Origin: an uncultured Collinsella sp.
GTDB lineage: Bacteria > Actinomycetota > Coriobacteriia > Coriobacteriales > Coriobacteriaceae
Length of the DNA: 64,000 nucleotides
Direction of reading: 5' to 3'
Assembly: GCA_958370325.1 (NCBI GenBank)
Contig: CATXJW010000003.1
Location: 1 to 64,000, forward strand
Position numbers and translations under genes: made by a program
Shown: in pieces, positions 52,199 through 60,294 of the stretch
Layout of the letters: the number at the start of each line of letters is the position of its first letter
Position numbering within the stretch: the stretch's first letter is position 1
The notes under the pieces: model-generated
Told to the model about the DNA's origin: nothing
Databases searched by the model: none
The model's input: the letters and a program-made list of their open reading frames with translations, nothing else

Positions 52199-54826
52199 CT
52201 ACTCGGCGTCGGGGACCTCGTAGGTGGCCGCCGGCGTGTTGTCGCACACGACGGTAAAGCCGCCGTCCTTGTCGGCATCGACCGTCACCTGATCGCCCTC
52301 GCGCACCGTGCCGTCGATGATGGCGGCGGCGATGGCGTCCACGACCTCGCGCTGGACCAGGCGCTTGAGCGGACGGGCACCGAACACGGGGTCCAGGCCA
52401 CCCACGGCGAGCATCTGCTTGGCCGCCGGGGTGATGGCAAGCGTCATGCGCTCCTTGGCCAGACGCGCGCGGACGTCGGCAAGCTGGATGTCGACGATCT
52501 TCTCGATCTGCGCCATGCCGAGCGGATGGAACACCACGATATCGTCGATACGGTTGAGGAACTCGGGGCGGAAGGTCTGAGCCATGGCCGCGTCGACCTG
52601 ATGGCGCATCCCCTCCTCGTCCTTGCCGGAAAGCTCGGCGATAGCCTTGGAGCCCACATTAGACGTCATGATGATGATCGTGTTCTTGAAGGACACCTGA
52701 CGACCCTGGCCATCGGTCAGACGGCCGTCATCAAGCACCTGCAGCAGCACGTTAAAGACATCCGGATGAGCCTTCTCCATCTCGTCGAGCAAGATCACGG
52801 AGTACGGACGACGGCGCACGGCCTCGGTGAGCTGGCCGCCCTCGTCGTAACCCACGTATCCCGGGGGCGCACCGATCAGACGCTGGACGCTGAACTTCTC
52901 CATGTACTCGGACATGTCGATACGCACAAGTGCGCGCTCGTCGTCGAACAGGCACTCGGCCAGCGCCTTGGCGAGCTCGGTCTTGCCCACGCCGGTGGGG
53001 CCCAAGAAGAAGAAGCTGCCGATGGGCTTGTCCGGATCGGAGAGGCCCGCGCGGCTGCGGCGCACAGCTGCGGCGACGGCGGAGACGGCCTCGTCCTGAC
53101 CGATGACGCGCTTATGCAGCTCACCCTCCAAGCCCTTGAGCTTGTCGAGCTCGCCCTGCATCATCTTGGACACGGGCACGCCGGTCCAGGCGCTCACGAC
53201 CTCGGCGATCTCGTCGGAGGTCACCTGCTCGTTGAGGCCCTCGCCGTCCTGCTGCTTTTGTGCCTCGAGCGCAGCCTCGGAATCCTGAATCTGCTGCTGC
53301 AAACCCGGAATCACGGAGTAGCGCAGCTCGGACGCACGGCCCAAATCTCCGTTGCGCGTCGCGCGCTCCTCTTCGCTCTTGGCCTCGTCGAGCTGGCCTT
53401 TGAGCTCCTGCACGTGGTCGATGGCGTTCTTTTGGTTGAGCCAGCCGGCCTTTTGCACGTTGAGCTTTTCTTGGACCTCGGCGATCTCTTGGCGCAGGGC
53501 CTCCAGACGCTCCTTGGAGGCCTCGTCGGTCTCCTTCATGAGCGCCTGCTCCTCAATCTGCAGCTGGGTGAGCTGACGCGTGGTGGCGTCGATCTCGACC
53601 GGCATGCTGTCGAGCTCCATGCGCAGGCGGCTTGCGGCCTCATCGACCAGGTCGATGGCCTTATCGGGCAGGAAGCGGTCAGCGATGTAGCGATCGGAGA
53701 GGTCGGCGGCGGCCACGAGCGCGCTATCGGTGATGTGCACGCCGTGGAAGATCTCGTACTTCTCCTTGAGGCCACGCAGAATCGAGATGGTGTCTTCGAC
53801 GGTAGGCTCGGAGACCATCACGGTTTGGAAACGACGCGCGAGCGCCGCGTCCTTCTCAATGTACATGCGGTATTCGTCAAGCGTAGTCGCGCCGATCGCG
53901 TGCAAGTCGCCACGGGCGAGCGCCGGCTTGAGGATGTTGCCGGCGTCCATGGAGCCCTCGGTGGCACCCGCGCCCACGATGGTGTGTAGCTCATCGATGA
54001 ACAGGATGACCTTGCCCTCGGATTTTTGCACTTCCTTGAGCACAGCCTTCAAGCGGTCCTCGAACTCGCCGCGGTACTTGGCGCCGGCGACCAGCGCGCT
54101 CATGTCGAGCTCGATGAGGTCGCGGTCGCGCAGCGTGCTCGGCACGTCGCCGGCCACGATACGCTGGGCGATGCCCTCGACGATGGCCGTCTTGCCGACG
54201 CCCGGCTCGCCAATGAGCACGGGGTTGTTCTTGGTGCGGCGGGACAGGACCTGGATGGTACGGCGAATCTCATCGGTACGGCCGATGACCGGGTCGAGCT
54301 TGCCGGCGCGGGCTAGGTCGCAGATGTTGCGACCGTACTGCTCCAGCGCCTCAAACTGCGTCTTGTCCTCGGCAGACGTCACGCGATCATCGCCGCGCAG
54401 CTCCTCGTAGACCTGCTCGATGCGCTCCTTGGTGACGCCTGCGTCGCGCAGCACGCGGCCAGCCTCGCCCTTGTCCTCGGCAAGCGCCATCAGCAGATGC
54501 TCGGTCACCACAAAGCTGTCGCCCATCTTGGTGGCCTTCTTCTCGGCCTTTTCGATGACGCGGACAAGCTCGTTGGACAGGCCCATCTGCTGACCCTCGC
54601 CCGAAACCTTGGGCGCATGGTCGATGGCATCCTGTGTGGAACGTGCGAGCTGGGCCGGGTCGGCACCGATGCGTTCGATGATCACGGAGATATTGCGCTC
54701 GCCGGCACCGAGCAGGGCAGACAGCAGGTGAATCGGCTCCACCGCGCCGGCCTGCGCGTCGGCAGCCGTGCTCATGGCGGTCTGTAACGCCTCGCGCGAC
54801 GTCATTGCTAGCTTATCGATTCTCAT
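52199..54826 (-). CDS. clpB: Chaperone disaggregase ClpB
   Basis: Full-length ClpB of 875 residues. The N-terminal substrate domain is followed by AAA-1 with GEPGVGKT, a long coiled-coil middle domain (about 410-530), and AAA-2 with GPTGVGKT and the pore motif GYVGYDEGG. It rescues aggregated proteins together with DnaK, DnaJ and GrpE, which are encoded 8 kb away. AGAGAGG precedes ATG 54826. Actinobacterial clpB is usually repressed by HspR, but I see no CTTGAGT-N7-ACTCAAG site upstream. Confidence 0.98.
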   Translation of the reverse strand: MRIDKLAMTSREALQTAMSTAADAQAGAVEPIHLLSALLGAGERNISVIIERIGADPAQLARSTQDAIDHAPKVSGEGQQMGLSNELVRVIEKAEKKATKMGDSFVVTEHLLMALAEDKGEAGRVLRDAGVTKERIEQVYEELRGDDRVTSAEDKTQFEALEQYGRNICDLARAGKLDPVIGRTDEIRRTIQVLSRRTKNNPVLIGEPGVGKTAIVEGIAQRIVAGDVPSTLRDRDLIELDMSALVAGAKYRGEFEDRLKAVLKEVQKSEGKVILFIDELHTIVGAGATEGSMDAGNILKPALARGDLHAIGATTLDEYRMYIEKDAALARRFQTVMVSEPTVEDTISILRGLKEKYEIFHGVHITDSALVAAADLSDRYIADRFLPDKAIDLVDEAASRLRMELDSMPVEIDATTRQLTQLQIEEQALMKETDEASKERLEALRQEIAEVQEKLNVQKAGWLNQKNAIDHVQELKGQLDEAKSEEERATRNGDLGRASELRYSVIPGLQQQIQDSEAALEAQKQQDGEGLNEQVTSDEIAEVVSAWTGVPVSKMMQGELDKLKGLEGELHKRVIGQDEAVSAVAAAVRRSRAGLSDPDKPIGSFFFLGPTGVGKTELAKALAECLFDDERALVRIDMSEYMEKFSVQRLIGAPPGYVGYDEGGQLTEAVRRRPYSVILLDEMEKAHPDVFNVLLQVLDDGRLTDGQGRQVSFKNTIIIMTSNVGSKAIAELSGKDEEGMRHQVDAAMAQTFRPEFLNRIDDIVVFHPLGMAQIEKIVDIQLADVRARLAKERMTLAITPAAKQMLAVGGLDPVFGARPLKRLVQREVVDAIAAAIIDGTVREGDQVTVDADKDGGFTVVCDNTPAATYEVPDAE

Positions 54827-54842
54827 GGAATCACCTCTCTTG

Positions 54843-54940
54843 GGGCGGCCGCCCTACGGGGCGGCTTCACGTTGTTCGAGAAGTATTGTTGCCAGCTTTG
54901 TACGATCTTATACACAAATCTAAGTCTCTATATATAAGAT
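54843..54940 (-). promoter_or_regulatory. Leader hairpin and dyad upstream of clpB
   Basis: A GC-rich hairpin (CCGCCC/GGGCGG on the minus strand) sits 10-20 nt before the ribosome site. Further up, ATCTTATA (54905-54912) and TATAAGAT (54933-54940) form an 8-bp inverted pair 20 nt apart in an AT-rich stretch that should contain the promoter. The dyad may bind a regulator. Confidence 0.45.
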
Positions 54941-55004
54941 TTTCTGAGTGATTAAGTGATAGGGAGCAGGCACGCTCGCCCGCTGCGGCCTCGTCCCCTT
55001 ACTA

Positions 55005-55220
55005 TCTCAATCTGCAACATCTAGCGGCTGTTTATGGCTCTAGATGTTACAGATCGAGATGAAATGACCAGCGGCACCCGTTTATCTAAATCTGTAACAT
55101 CTAGTCAGCAAATAGAGCTCTATCTGTTACAAATCGAGACGAACAGAAAACACCCGGATCAAAAATCTAAATCTGTAACACCAGGCCCACTTTTAGCGGC
55201 CAAGATGTTACAGATCGAGA
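55005..55220. repeat. Array of three 55-bp palindromic repeats
   Basis: Units at 55005-55059, 55085-55139 and 55166-55220 are each 55 bp. Each begins TCT(C/A)AATCTG(C/T)AACA and ends TGTTACA(G/A)ATCGAGA, forming 20-bp imperfect inverted arms. Spacers of 25 and 26 bp are unlike each other. Loop sequences differ between units. No protein is encoded. It is not a CRISPR: units are long, internally palindromic and variable in the middle. Confidence 0.8.
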
Positions 55221-55230
55221 CAGACCGAAA

Positions 55231-55265
55231 ACCACCACAAAGAGGACAGGCACCTTTGTGGTGGT
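55231..55265 (+). repeat. 35-bp palindromic repeat, copy 1
   Basis: ACCACCACAAAG (55231-55242) and CTTTGTGGTGGT (55254-55265) are perfect arms around AGGACAGGCAC. It differs from copy 2 at one base. It lies 8 bp before the end of the 55274 gene. Confidence 0.8.
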
Positions 55266-55273
55266 CGCGGTCT

Positions 55274-55945
55274 CTACTCCTTCGCCGAACCCGTACTTCC
55301 CGATTCGACGGTCCAGGGCATCTCATCCTCGAACAGCCATGTACGGGCAGACCCACTATCGCGTGCAGTCTGCGGGTCAGGCAAGCAGGTCTGTTTATAG
55401 GCATCTTGGATACACTGACCCATAAAATCGTTGAGCTCGGTCTGGTCGCCCTCCATGACATAGGCGACATCACCGTCCATGATGTAGATGCCCGGACCCT
55501 CATTGCCCTCGTAGCCGGGATCGTACGAAACATCACATAACTTGGCGCCATTCGCGGTGTCCAACTCGATGGACGAGCGGCATCCGCCAACCATGTCATT
55601 CGCTTTTGCCCGATAGGACGCATATCCATACCAGCGCTTAAAGGTTTTGCCCCTGAGCAGCTCGGACGCCCTGTCGATCAGACTAGAATCCGTGGTATAG
55701 CGCATAGCCCCAAGCTGAATACGTGGATAATTACTAATGCCCAGCGCAGCCGGTTGCTCATCAAAATCAACGGTAATGGTCTCGGGCTTGTCGTCGCCGG
55801 TCAGAAGTTCGACAGATTGAGTCACAGGCTTGACCACCGGCTCCGTCACCGCAGCAGGTAGAAATGCCATACCGACAGCGCCCGCGCCAACCACAGCGAT
55901 CGCAAGCGCCAAGACAATCAATCCAATACGGGCAGAACGGCTCAC
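55274..55945 (-). CDS. Membrane-anchored protein, unknown
   Basis: Protein of about 223 residues, not recognised. A hydrophobic helix near the N-terminus (IGLIVLALAIAVVGAGAVG) acts as signal or anchor. The rest is outside, with three or four cysteines (VGGCRSSIE, GQCIQDAYKQTCLPD) that could form disulphides. The start is uncertain: GTG 55945 has GGGG about 9 nt upstream, and GTG 55984 would add 13 residues. It is bounded by two 35-bp repeats, suggesting a cassette-like insertion together with the next gene. Confidence 0.6.
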   Translation of the reverse strand: MSRSARIGLIVLALAIAVVGAGAVGMAFLPAAVTEPVVKPVTQSVELLTGDDKPETITVDFDEQPAALGISNYPRIQLGAMRYTTDSSLIDRASELLRGKTFKRWYGYASYRAKANDMVGGCRSSIELDTANGAKLCDVSYDPGYEGNEGPGIYIMDGDVAYVMEGDQTELNDFMGQCIQDAYKQTCLPDPQTARDSGSARTWLFEDEMPWTVESGSTGSAKE

Positions 55946-56034
55946 GGCAAAACACCCCACAATGCAAACCTTCGCCACCTGCACTAATGATACCGCCAGC
56001 TAACACTATTACCAAAAGAAGCCGCGCGCTCCTC

Positions 56035-56069
56035 ACCACCACAAAGGGGACAGGCACCTTTGTGGTGGT
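56035..56069 (+). repeat. 35-bp palindromic repeat, copy 2
   Basis: The same arms as copy 1 with centre GGGACAGGCAC. It lies between the two divergent unknown genes. Confidence 0.8.
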
Positions 56070-56179
56070 TTTCGACGCTAACGGTCGACCATCTCGCGCC
56101 ATGAGATTAAACTTGAATTGTTCTCTGAACATATCCATTTCTGCCTATCCTCAACAGATCTTTGTCTCGAGGAGCGCAT

Positions 56180-56848
56180 ATGAAGCCGCCTCATTCCACC
56201 GGTCGCAACATCATCGCCATTCTCGCCGTACCCATCGTGATGCTCTTCCTTATCGCCATCACGCCCTTTTCCCTTGGTATCGCCTCGCCCTTCGATTTGT
56301 GCGGGATGGTCGACGCCGGCTCGCGTGCCACCTCGCTCTCCTTTATCTGCCGTGGTGTGTTCTACGAAGACGCAATTCCCACCGGAAGTTGGCGGTCAAA
56401 GTTACCGCTGCTCGGTCAAATCGACGGACAGTCTCCTTATTTCTGCTTTGAACCTCAGACGATGAATTATTTGATCGACGACCAGCCGCTTTCCTCCGTC
56501 TCCCTCGCCTACGACTACATGCCAAACGCCGACGAGCGCCACATGAACCAAGTCCTCGACAAGATGCTTGGACAGTGCGGGCTCACCGAGGAGGCCGGTC
56601 GAACCATCTATAGCAACCAGAAATTAAAGCGAACAGAACTCCGCCGTGTCGGAAAAATCAAAGGGCGAAACGGGGCCGCCTACTGGGATGCCTGGGCAAC
56701 ACGCGACAAGGGCGAATTCGGACACAGCACCTATATGGTCACTGTCTACACCAAAGACGGAATTAAGGACAATGTTGACGATTTCGCGTCATCCAAACTC
56801 GGCATCCCCAAAACAACCAAGACTCCCGGCCTGGATGAAATTCTGTAG
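56180..56848 (+). CDS. Membrane-anchored protein, unknown
   Basis: Protein of about 222 residues, not recognised. A hydrophobic helix near residues 10-30 (IIAILAVPIVMLFLIAITPF) leads to an extracellular domain with several cysteines (FDLCGMVD, SFICRGVF, YFCFEPQ, GQCGLTEE). ATG 56180 has GAGGAG. It is divergent from the 55274 gene and similar to it in size and layout, though I see no clear sequence match. Repeats of 35 bp lie on both sides. Confidence 0.6.
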   Translation: MKPPHSTGRNIIAILAVPIVMLFLIAITPFSLGIASPFDLCGMVDAGSRATSLSFICRGVFYEDAIPTGSWRSKLPLLGQIDGQSPYFCFEPQTMNYLIDDQPLSSVSLAYDYMPNADERHMNQVLDKMLGQCGLTEEAGRTIYSNQKLKRTELRRVGKIKGRNGAAYWDAWATRDKGEFGHSTYMVTVYTKDGIKDNVDDFASSKLGIPKTTKTPGLDEIL

Positions 56849-56901
56849 AGCCGCCCATTAACATGCCGCTCACCGATCACAACAACATCGAGCTCGTCCC
56901 C

Positions 56902-56936
56902 ACCACCACAAAGGTGTCTGTCCCCTTTATGGTGGT
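56902..56936 (-). repeat. 35-bp palindromic repeat, copy 3 (inverted)
   Basis: Reverse complement of copies 1 and 2 with two base changes relative to copy 2. It lies 53 bp past the 56180 gene. Confidence 0.8.
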
Positions 56937-56938
56937 CC

Positions 56939-56969
56939 AAAAAAGAAACCGCCCCGATATCAGAGGCGG
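56939..56969 (-). terminator. Minus-strand terminator
   Basis: Short stem CCGCC/GGCGG followed on the minus strand by TTTCTTTTTT. It could be a second stop signal for the hydratase gene. Confidence 0.6.
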
Positions 56970-57030
56970 CATCAAGCAAGTCTATTTATTAGCGTCCCTC
57001 AAGACCCAACGAGAACGCAAAAATGTAGCA

Positions 57031-57098
57031 CGGGGCTTACCCTTTCCCGAACGCGACCCTCGCGAAGCGCGTGAGCGGGCGGGAAAGGGTAAGCCCCG
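57031..57098 (-). terminator. Long hairpin after the hydratase gene
   Basis: Perfect 19-bp arms, 57031-57049 and 57080-57098 (starting CGGGGCTTACCC), with a 30-nt inner region that also pairs. On the minus strand TGCTACATTTTTG follows. It lies 18 bp after the stop codon. Confidence 0.75.
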
Positions 57099-57116
57099 GG
57101 CGGACAATTAAGTGCG

Positions 57117-59417
57117 TTACTCGGCAGCGGCCTTGAACTTGTTGTAGTTGATCAGGCAGCCGGCCTTGACGATGGCGCGCTCCTCTGCCGTCATATCGGC
57201 AATATAGAGCTCAATCTGCTCGACCGCACCGTCGGCACGCACCACGTAGGCGGCGATGTTCTTGAGGTCGCCATCGAGCGCGGCACGGATACCCGGCACA
57301 AATACGTAGTCGCCCACCTCAAAGTTGGGCTCGGCCTCCATCTGGAAGGGCACCATGCCCCAGTTCATGACGTTGGAGCGATAGCGCTTGGTGGCGTACT
57401 CGTGGACGATGTTGGCCAGGCCGCCGATCACGCGCTGGCAGCTCGCAGCCTGCTCGCGGGCAGAACCGTCGCCCGGCTTCTTGGCGTAGAGCATGGAGCC
57501 AAACTCGGTCGCCTTGGCATCGGCCGCGACGCCCGCGCCGGCCAGCGCCTCGAACACGCCGGCAAGCTCGGCATCGAGCGCCGCCAGGTCGCCTGCGGAC
57601 TCACCGGCAACGCGGCGCTTTTCCACCGCGTCGACCTCCTTGGAGCGGCCCACGTAGGCCGGATCGCGACGGCTCAGCGTAAACTCGGCCAGGCCCAGCG
57701 GGTTGGAGCGGAAGGAACTCGTCTCGCCCGAGGGAATGAGCTCGTCGGTCGTGGTGACCGGGTCCATGATCTTGGAGCACACCTTGAGCAGGATGTCGTC
57801 GCCGAGCGGCTCCATCGCGGGCCACGGCTTGATGTTGGGACCCTCGACCAGCTCGTCTGCCGGCTCGGCCTTGCCAAAGCCCCAGTACACGCGCTTCTTG
57901 TAGGGAGCGTCATCGAAGGTGTACTCGCAGGCCTCGTCCCAGGTGTCCTCGGGCAGGTCGGTCGCCGGCGTCAGGACGCCGCCGTTGGCAGCCGTCGCCG
58001 CGATGGAGCGGGCGTCCATCAGGGCCACGGCGCTCAGCTGGCCATTACCCGGCTTGGAACCCTCGCGGTTGGGGAAATTGCGCGTAGTGTGGCGGATGGA
58101 CAGGCCGTTGTTGGCAGGCGTGTCGCCGGCGCCAAAGCACGGGCCGCAGAATGCCGTGCGCACGATCGCGCCGGCCTCCATAAGGTCGTAGATGTAGCCG
58201 CGGCGCGTAAGCTCGAGCGCCACGGGCTGGCTCGTGGGATAGACCGACAGCGAGAACTCGCCGCAGCCGGTGTTGGCGCCCTTGAGTACGCGGGCAGCCT
58301 GAACCACGGAGTCGTAGTTGCCGCCCGAGCAGCCGGCGATAACGCCCTGCTGCACGTGCAGTTTGCCGTCGACGATCTTGTCGAGCAGGCTAAAGTGCGT
58401 CTTACCCTCGCCGATCTTGGCGGCCTCGAGCTCCACCTCGTGAAGGATGTCCTCGAGGTTCTCATTGAGCTCGTCGATCTCAAAGCCGTTGGAAGGATGG
58501 AACGGCAACGCGATCATGGGTTTGATGCTCGACAGGTCGACCTCGACGCAGCCGTCGTAGTAGGCGACATCAGCGGGCTTGAGCTCGCGGTAGTCGTCGC
58601 CGCGGCCGTGCATGGTCAAAAACGCGTGCGTATCCTCGTCGGTTGCCCAGATGGAGGAAAGGCAGGTGGTCTCGGTGGTCATGACGTCGACGCCGTTGCG
58701 ATAGTCAGTCGTCATGCTCGCGATGCCGGGGCCCACAAACTCCATGACCTTGTTCTTGACGTAGCCCTTGGCAAAGACGGCACGGATGATGGCGAGCGCC
58801 ACGTCGTGCGGGCCGACGCCGGGGCGCGGGGAACCCGTGAGGTAGATGGCGACGACGCCGGGATAGGCGACATCGTAGGTGTCACGCAGCAGCTGCTTTG
58901 CCAGCTCGCCGCCGCCCTCGCCCACGGCCATGGTGCCCAGGGCGCCGTAACGGGTGTGCGAGTCGGAACCCAGGATCATCTTGCCGCAACCGGCAAAGTT
59001 CTCGCGCATAAAGGAGTGGATAACGGCGATGTGCGGCGGGACGAAGATGCCGCCGTACTTCTTGGCCGCGGAAAGGCCAAAGACGTGGTCGTCCTCGTTG
59101 ATGGTGCCGCCCACGGCGCACAGCGAGTTGTGGCAGTTGGTGAGCACGTAAGGCAGCGGGAACTGCTCCATGCCCGAGGCGCGCGCCGTCTGGATGATGC
59201 CGACAAAGGTAATATCGTGGCTCGCCATGGCATCGAAGCGAATCTTGAGCGCCTCGGGGTCGCCGGACGTATTGTGTGCCTGGAGGATCGAATACGCGAT
59301 GGTGCCGCGCTTGGCATCCTCGGGCGTCTGCGTAATGCCGCGCTCAGCGGCCTCGGCCGCAGGCACAACCTCGCTGCCGCCGCGCAGGTAGATGCCATCC
59401 TCATACAGCTTGACCAT
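57117..59417 (-). CDS. Aconitase-family hydratase (YbhJ-like)
   Basis: Fe-S hydro-lyase of 766 residues in the aconitase superfamily, closer to the E. coli YbhJ/anaerobe hydratase type than to AcnA (about 890) or AcnB. Cluster and active-site motifs are visible: LGSDSHTRYG, AGCSGGNYDS, FCGPCFGAGD with CxxC ligands, and RNFPNREGS. The C-terminal swivel domain follows (NWGMVPFQ). It could interconvert citrate and isocitrate or a similar acid. ATG 59417 has GGGAGA at 5 nt. No citrate synthase or isocitrate dehydrogenase lies nearby, so its pathway is open. Confidence 0.85.
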   Translation of the reverse strand: MVKLYEDGIYLRGGSEVVPAAEAAERGITQTPEDAKRGTIAYSILQAHNTSGDPEALKIRFDAMASHDITFVGIIQTARASGMEQFPLPYVLTNCHNSLCAVGGTINEDDHVFGLSAAKKYGGIFVPPHIAVIHSFMRENFAGCGKMILGSDSHTRYGALGTMAVGEGGGELAKQLLRDTYDVAYPGVVAIYLTGSPRPGVGPHDVALAIIRAVFAKGYVKNKVMEFVGPGIASMTTDYRNGVDVMTTETTCLSSIWATDEDTHAFLTMHGRGDDYRELKPADVAYYDGCVEVDLSSIKPMIALPFHPSNGFEIDELNENLEDILHEVELEAAKIGEGKTHFSLLDKIVDGKLHVQQGVIAGCSGGNYDSVVQAARVLKGANTGCGEFSLSVYPTSQPVALELTRRGYIYDLMEAGAIVRTAFCGPCFGAGDTPANNGLSIRHTTRNFPNREGSKPGNGQLSAVALMDARSIAATAANGGVLTPATDLPEDTWDEACEYTFDDAPYKKRVYWGFGKAEPADELVEGPNIKPWPAMEPLGDDILLKVCSKIMDPVTTTDELIPSGETSSFRSNPLGLAEFTLSRRDPAYVGRSKEVDAVEKRRVAGESAGDLAALDAELAGVFEALAGAGVAADAKATEFGSMLYAKKPGDGSAREQAASCQRVIGGLANIVHEYATKRYRSNVMNWGMVPFQMEAEPNFEVGDYVFVPGIRAALDGDLKNIAAYVVRADGAVEQIELYIADMTAEERAIVKAGCLINYNKFKAAAE

Positions 59418-59804
59418 ACTGTCTCCCACTCTGCCCGAAAGGCTCGGGCGCATAGCATACATTCGTTCAATATCGTGCCATAGAACGGTTGCGAGTGGGT
59501 TACGAATCTACACGTTCACTTTATCTCAGTAAAGCATAAGACGAGCCCGGTGTAGTGACATCAGACTTGGTGCAAGGAGTGTCCCAAAGTTCCGGCACAA
59601 AAGGAACGTCCCCAAGTGCCAAACTACCCTACTCCGGCAACGCCGATGTTTTGGCGCGGACAGCGAAAGCCCGCCAGAGCGAGCAAGGTGCCTTAAAACA
59701 AGGCGGCATTGACCTTCTGGTCATGCCGCCGAAGTTGAAAGGCAGATTGCCGCTCTGGCGGGCTTGCAGCGTCGAGCCGTTACGCGGTTCGTAGAACCGC
59801 GTAA
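59418..59804. other. Repeat-rich intergenic region between hydratase and hspR
   Basis: It contains the AAGGAGTGTCCC repeat copy (59574-59620) and nested hairpins: 15-bp arms AAGCCCGCCAGAGCG/CGCTCTGGCGGGCTT (59667-59681 and 59751-59765) enclosing GGCGGCAT/ATGCCGCC (59702-59730), and GTTACGCGGTTC/GAACCGCGTAAC (59779-59805) touching the hspR stop. The left part should hold the hydratase promoter. No gene is seen. Confidence 0.6.
59574..59620. repeat. Dispersed repeat, copy 2 (partner at 19224)
   Basis: AAGGAGTGTCCC then AAAAGGAACGTCCCC, with spacing like the copy at 19224-19267; the intervening bases are partly conserved. Confidence 0.6.
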
Positions 59805-60221
59805 CTACAAATCCCCGCCGGCGCCCAAAAGCTTGCGCATGACTTGCTCGGGGTTGACCGAGCCGTCGCGCGGGGCCAGGGCGGTGATCTTCTTTTGCAT
59901 CTTGTACTCGTGCAGCTCGTCCTCGAGCTGACGTACGCGGGCGCGGAGCTTCTCGTTCTCGCGCTCGCGCTCCTCAGCACGCTCCTTCATATCGAGGATG
60001 CGCACCACGCCGGCGAGGTTGATGCCCTCGTCGGTCAGTTGGTTGATGAGCTCCAGGCGCTCGATATCGGCACGCGAATACAGGCGCGTGTTACCGCCCG
60101 AGCGCTGAGGATTCACCAGGCCCTTGGACTCGTAGACGCGCAGAGTCTGCGGATGCATGCCGGTCAGCTCGGCCGCCACGCTGATCATATACAGCGGTTT
60201 GTTCCTATTGTCCTCGGCCAT
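59805..60221 (-). CDS. hspR: Heat-shock regulator HspR (MerR family)
   Basis: Repressor of 138 residues. The N-terminal MerR-type winged helix reads MISVAAELTGMHPQTLRVYE and GNTRLYSRADIERL; a coiled coil spans about 80-115. HspR with DnaK as co-repressor silences the dnaK operon and often clpB in actinobacteria. ATG 60221 has GGGGT and AGGT upstream; an extension to 60293 is not needed. It is the last gene of the dnaK-grpE-dnaJ-hspR operon. No palindromic HAIR site is visible within the window; the dnaK promoter lies beyond it. Confidence 0.93.
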   Translation of the reverse strand: MAEDNRNKPLYMISVAAELTGMHPQTLRVYESKGLVNPQRSGGNTRLYSRADIERLELINQLTDEGINLAGVVRILDMKERAEERERENEKLRARVRQLEDELHEYKMQKKITALAPRDGSVNPEQVMRKLLGAGGDL

Positions 60222-60294
60222 GCTACCTGACCCCTTTCCGTCTCGCACATCTCCATCATAAGCCTGCGGCCAGCCCGTGGGCCACGCAACCAAA

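Noticed and set aside
55005..55220. CRISPR array
   Set aside because: Units are 55 bp, palindromic over their length and variable in the loop; only three units exist, and no cas gene lies in the window.
59555..59794. Small gene between the hydratase and hspR
   Set aside because: The open frame covers dispersed repeats and hairpins, has no ribosome site and shows no protein-like features.
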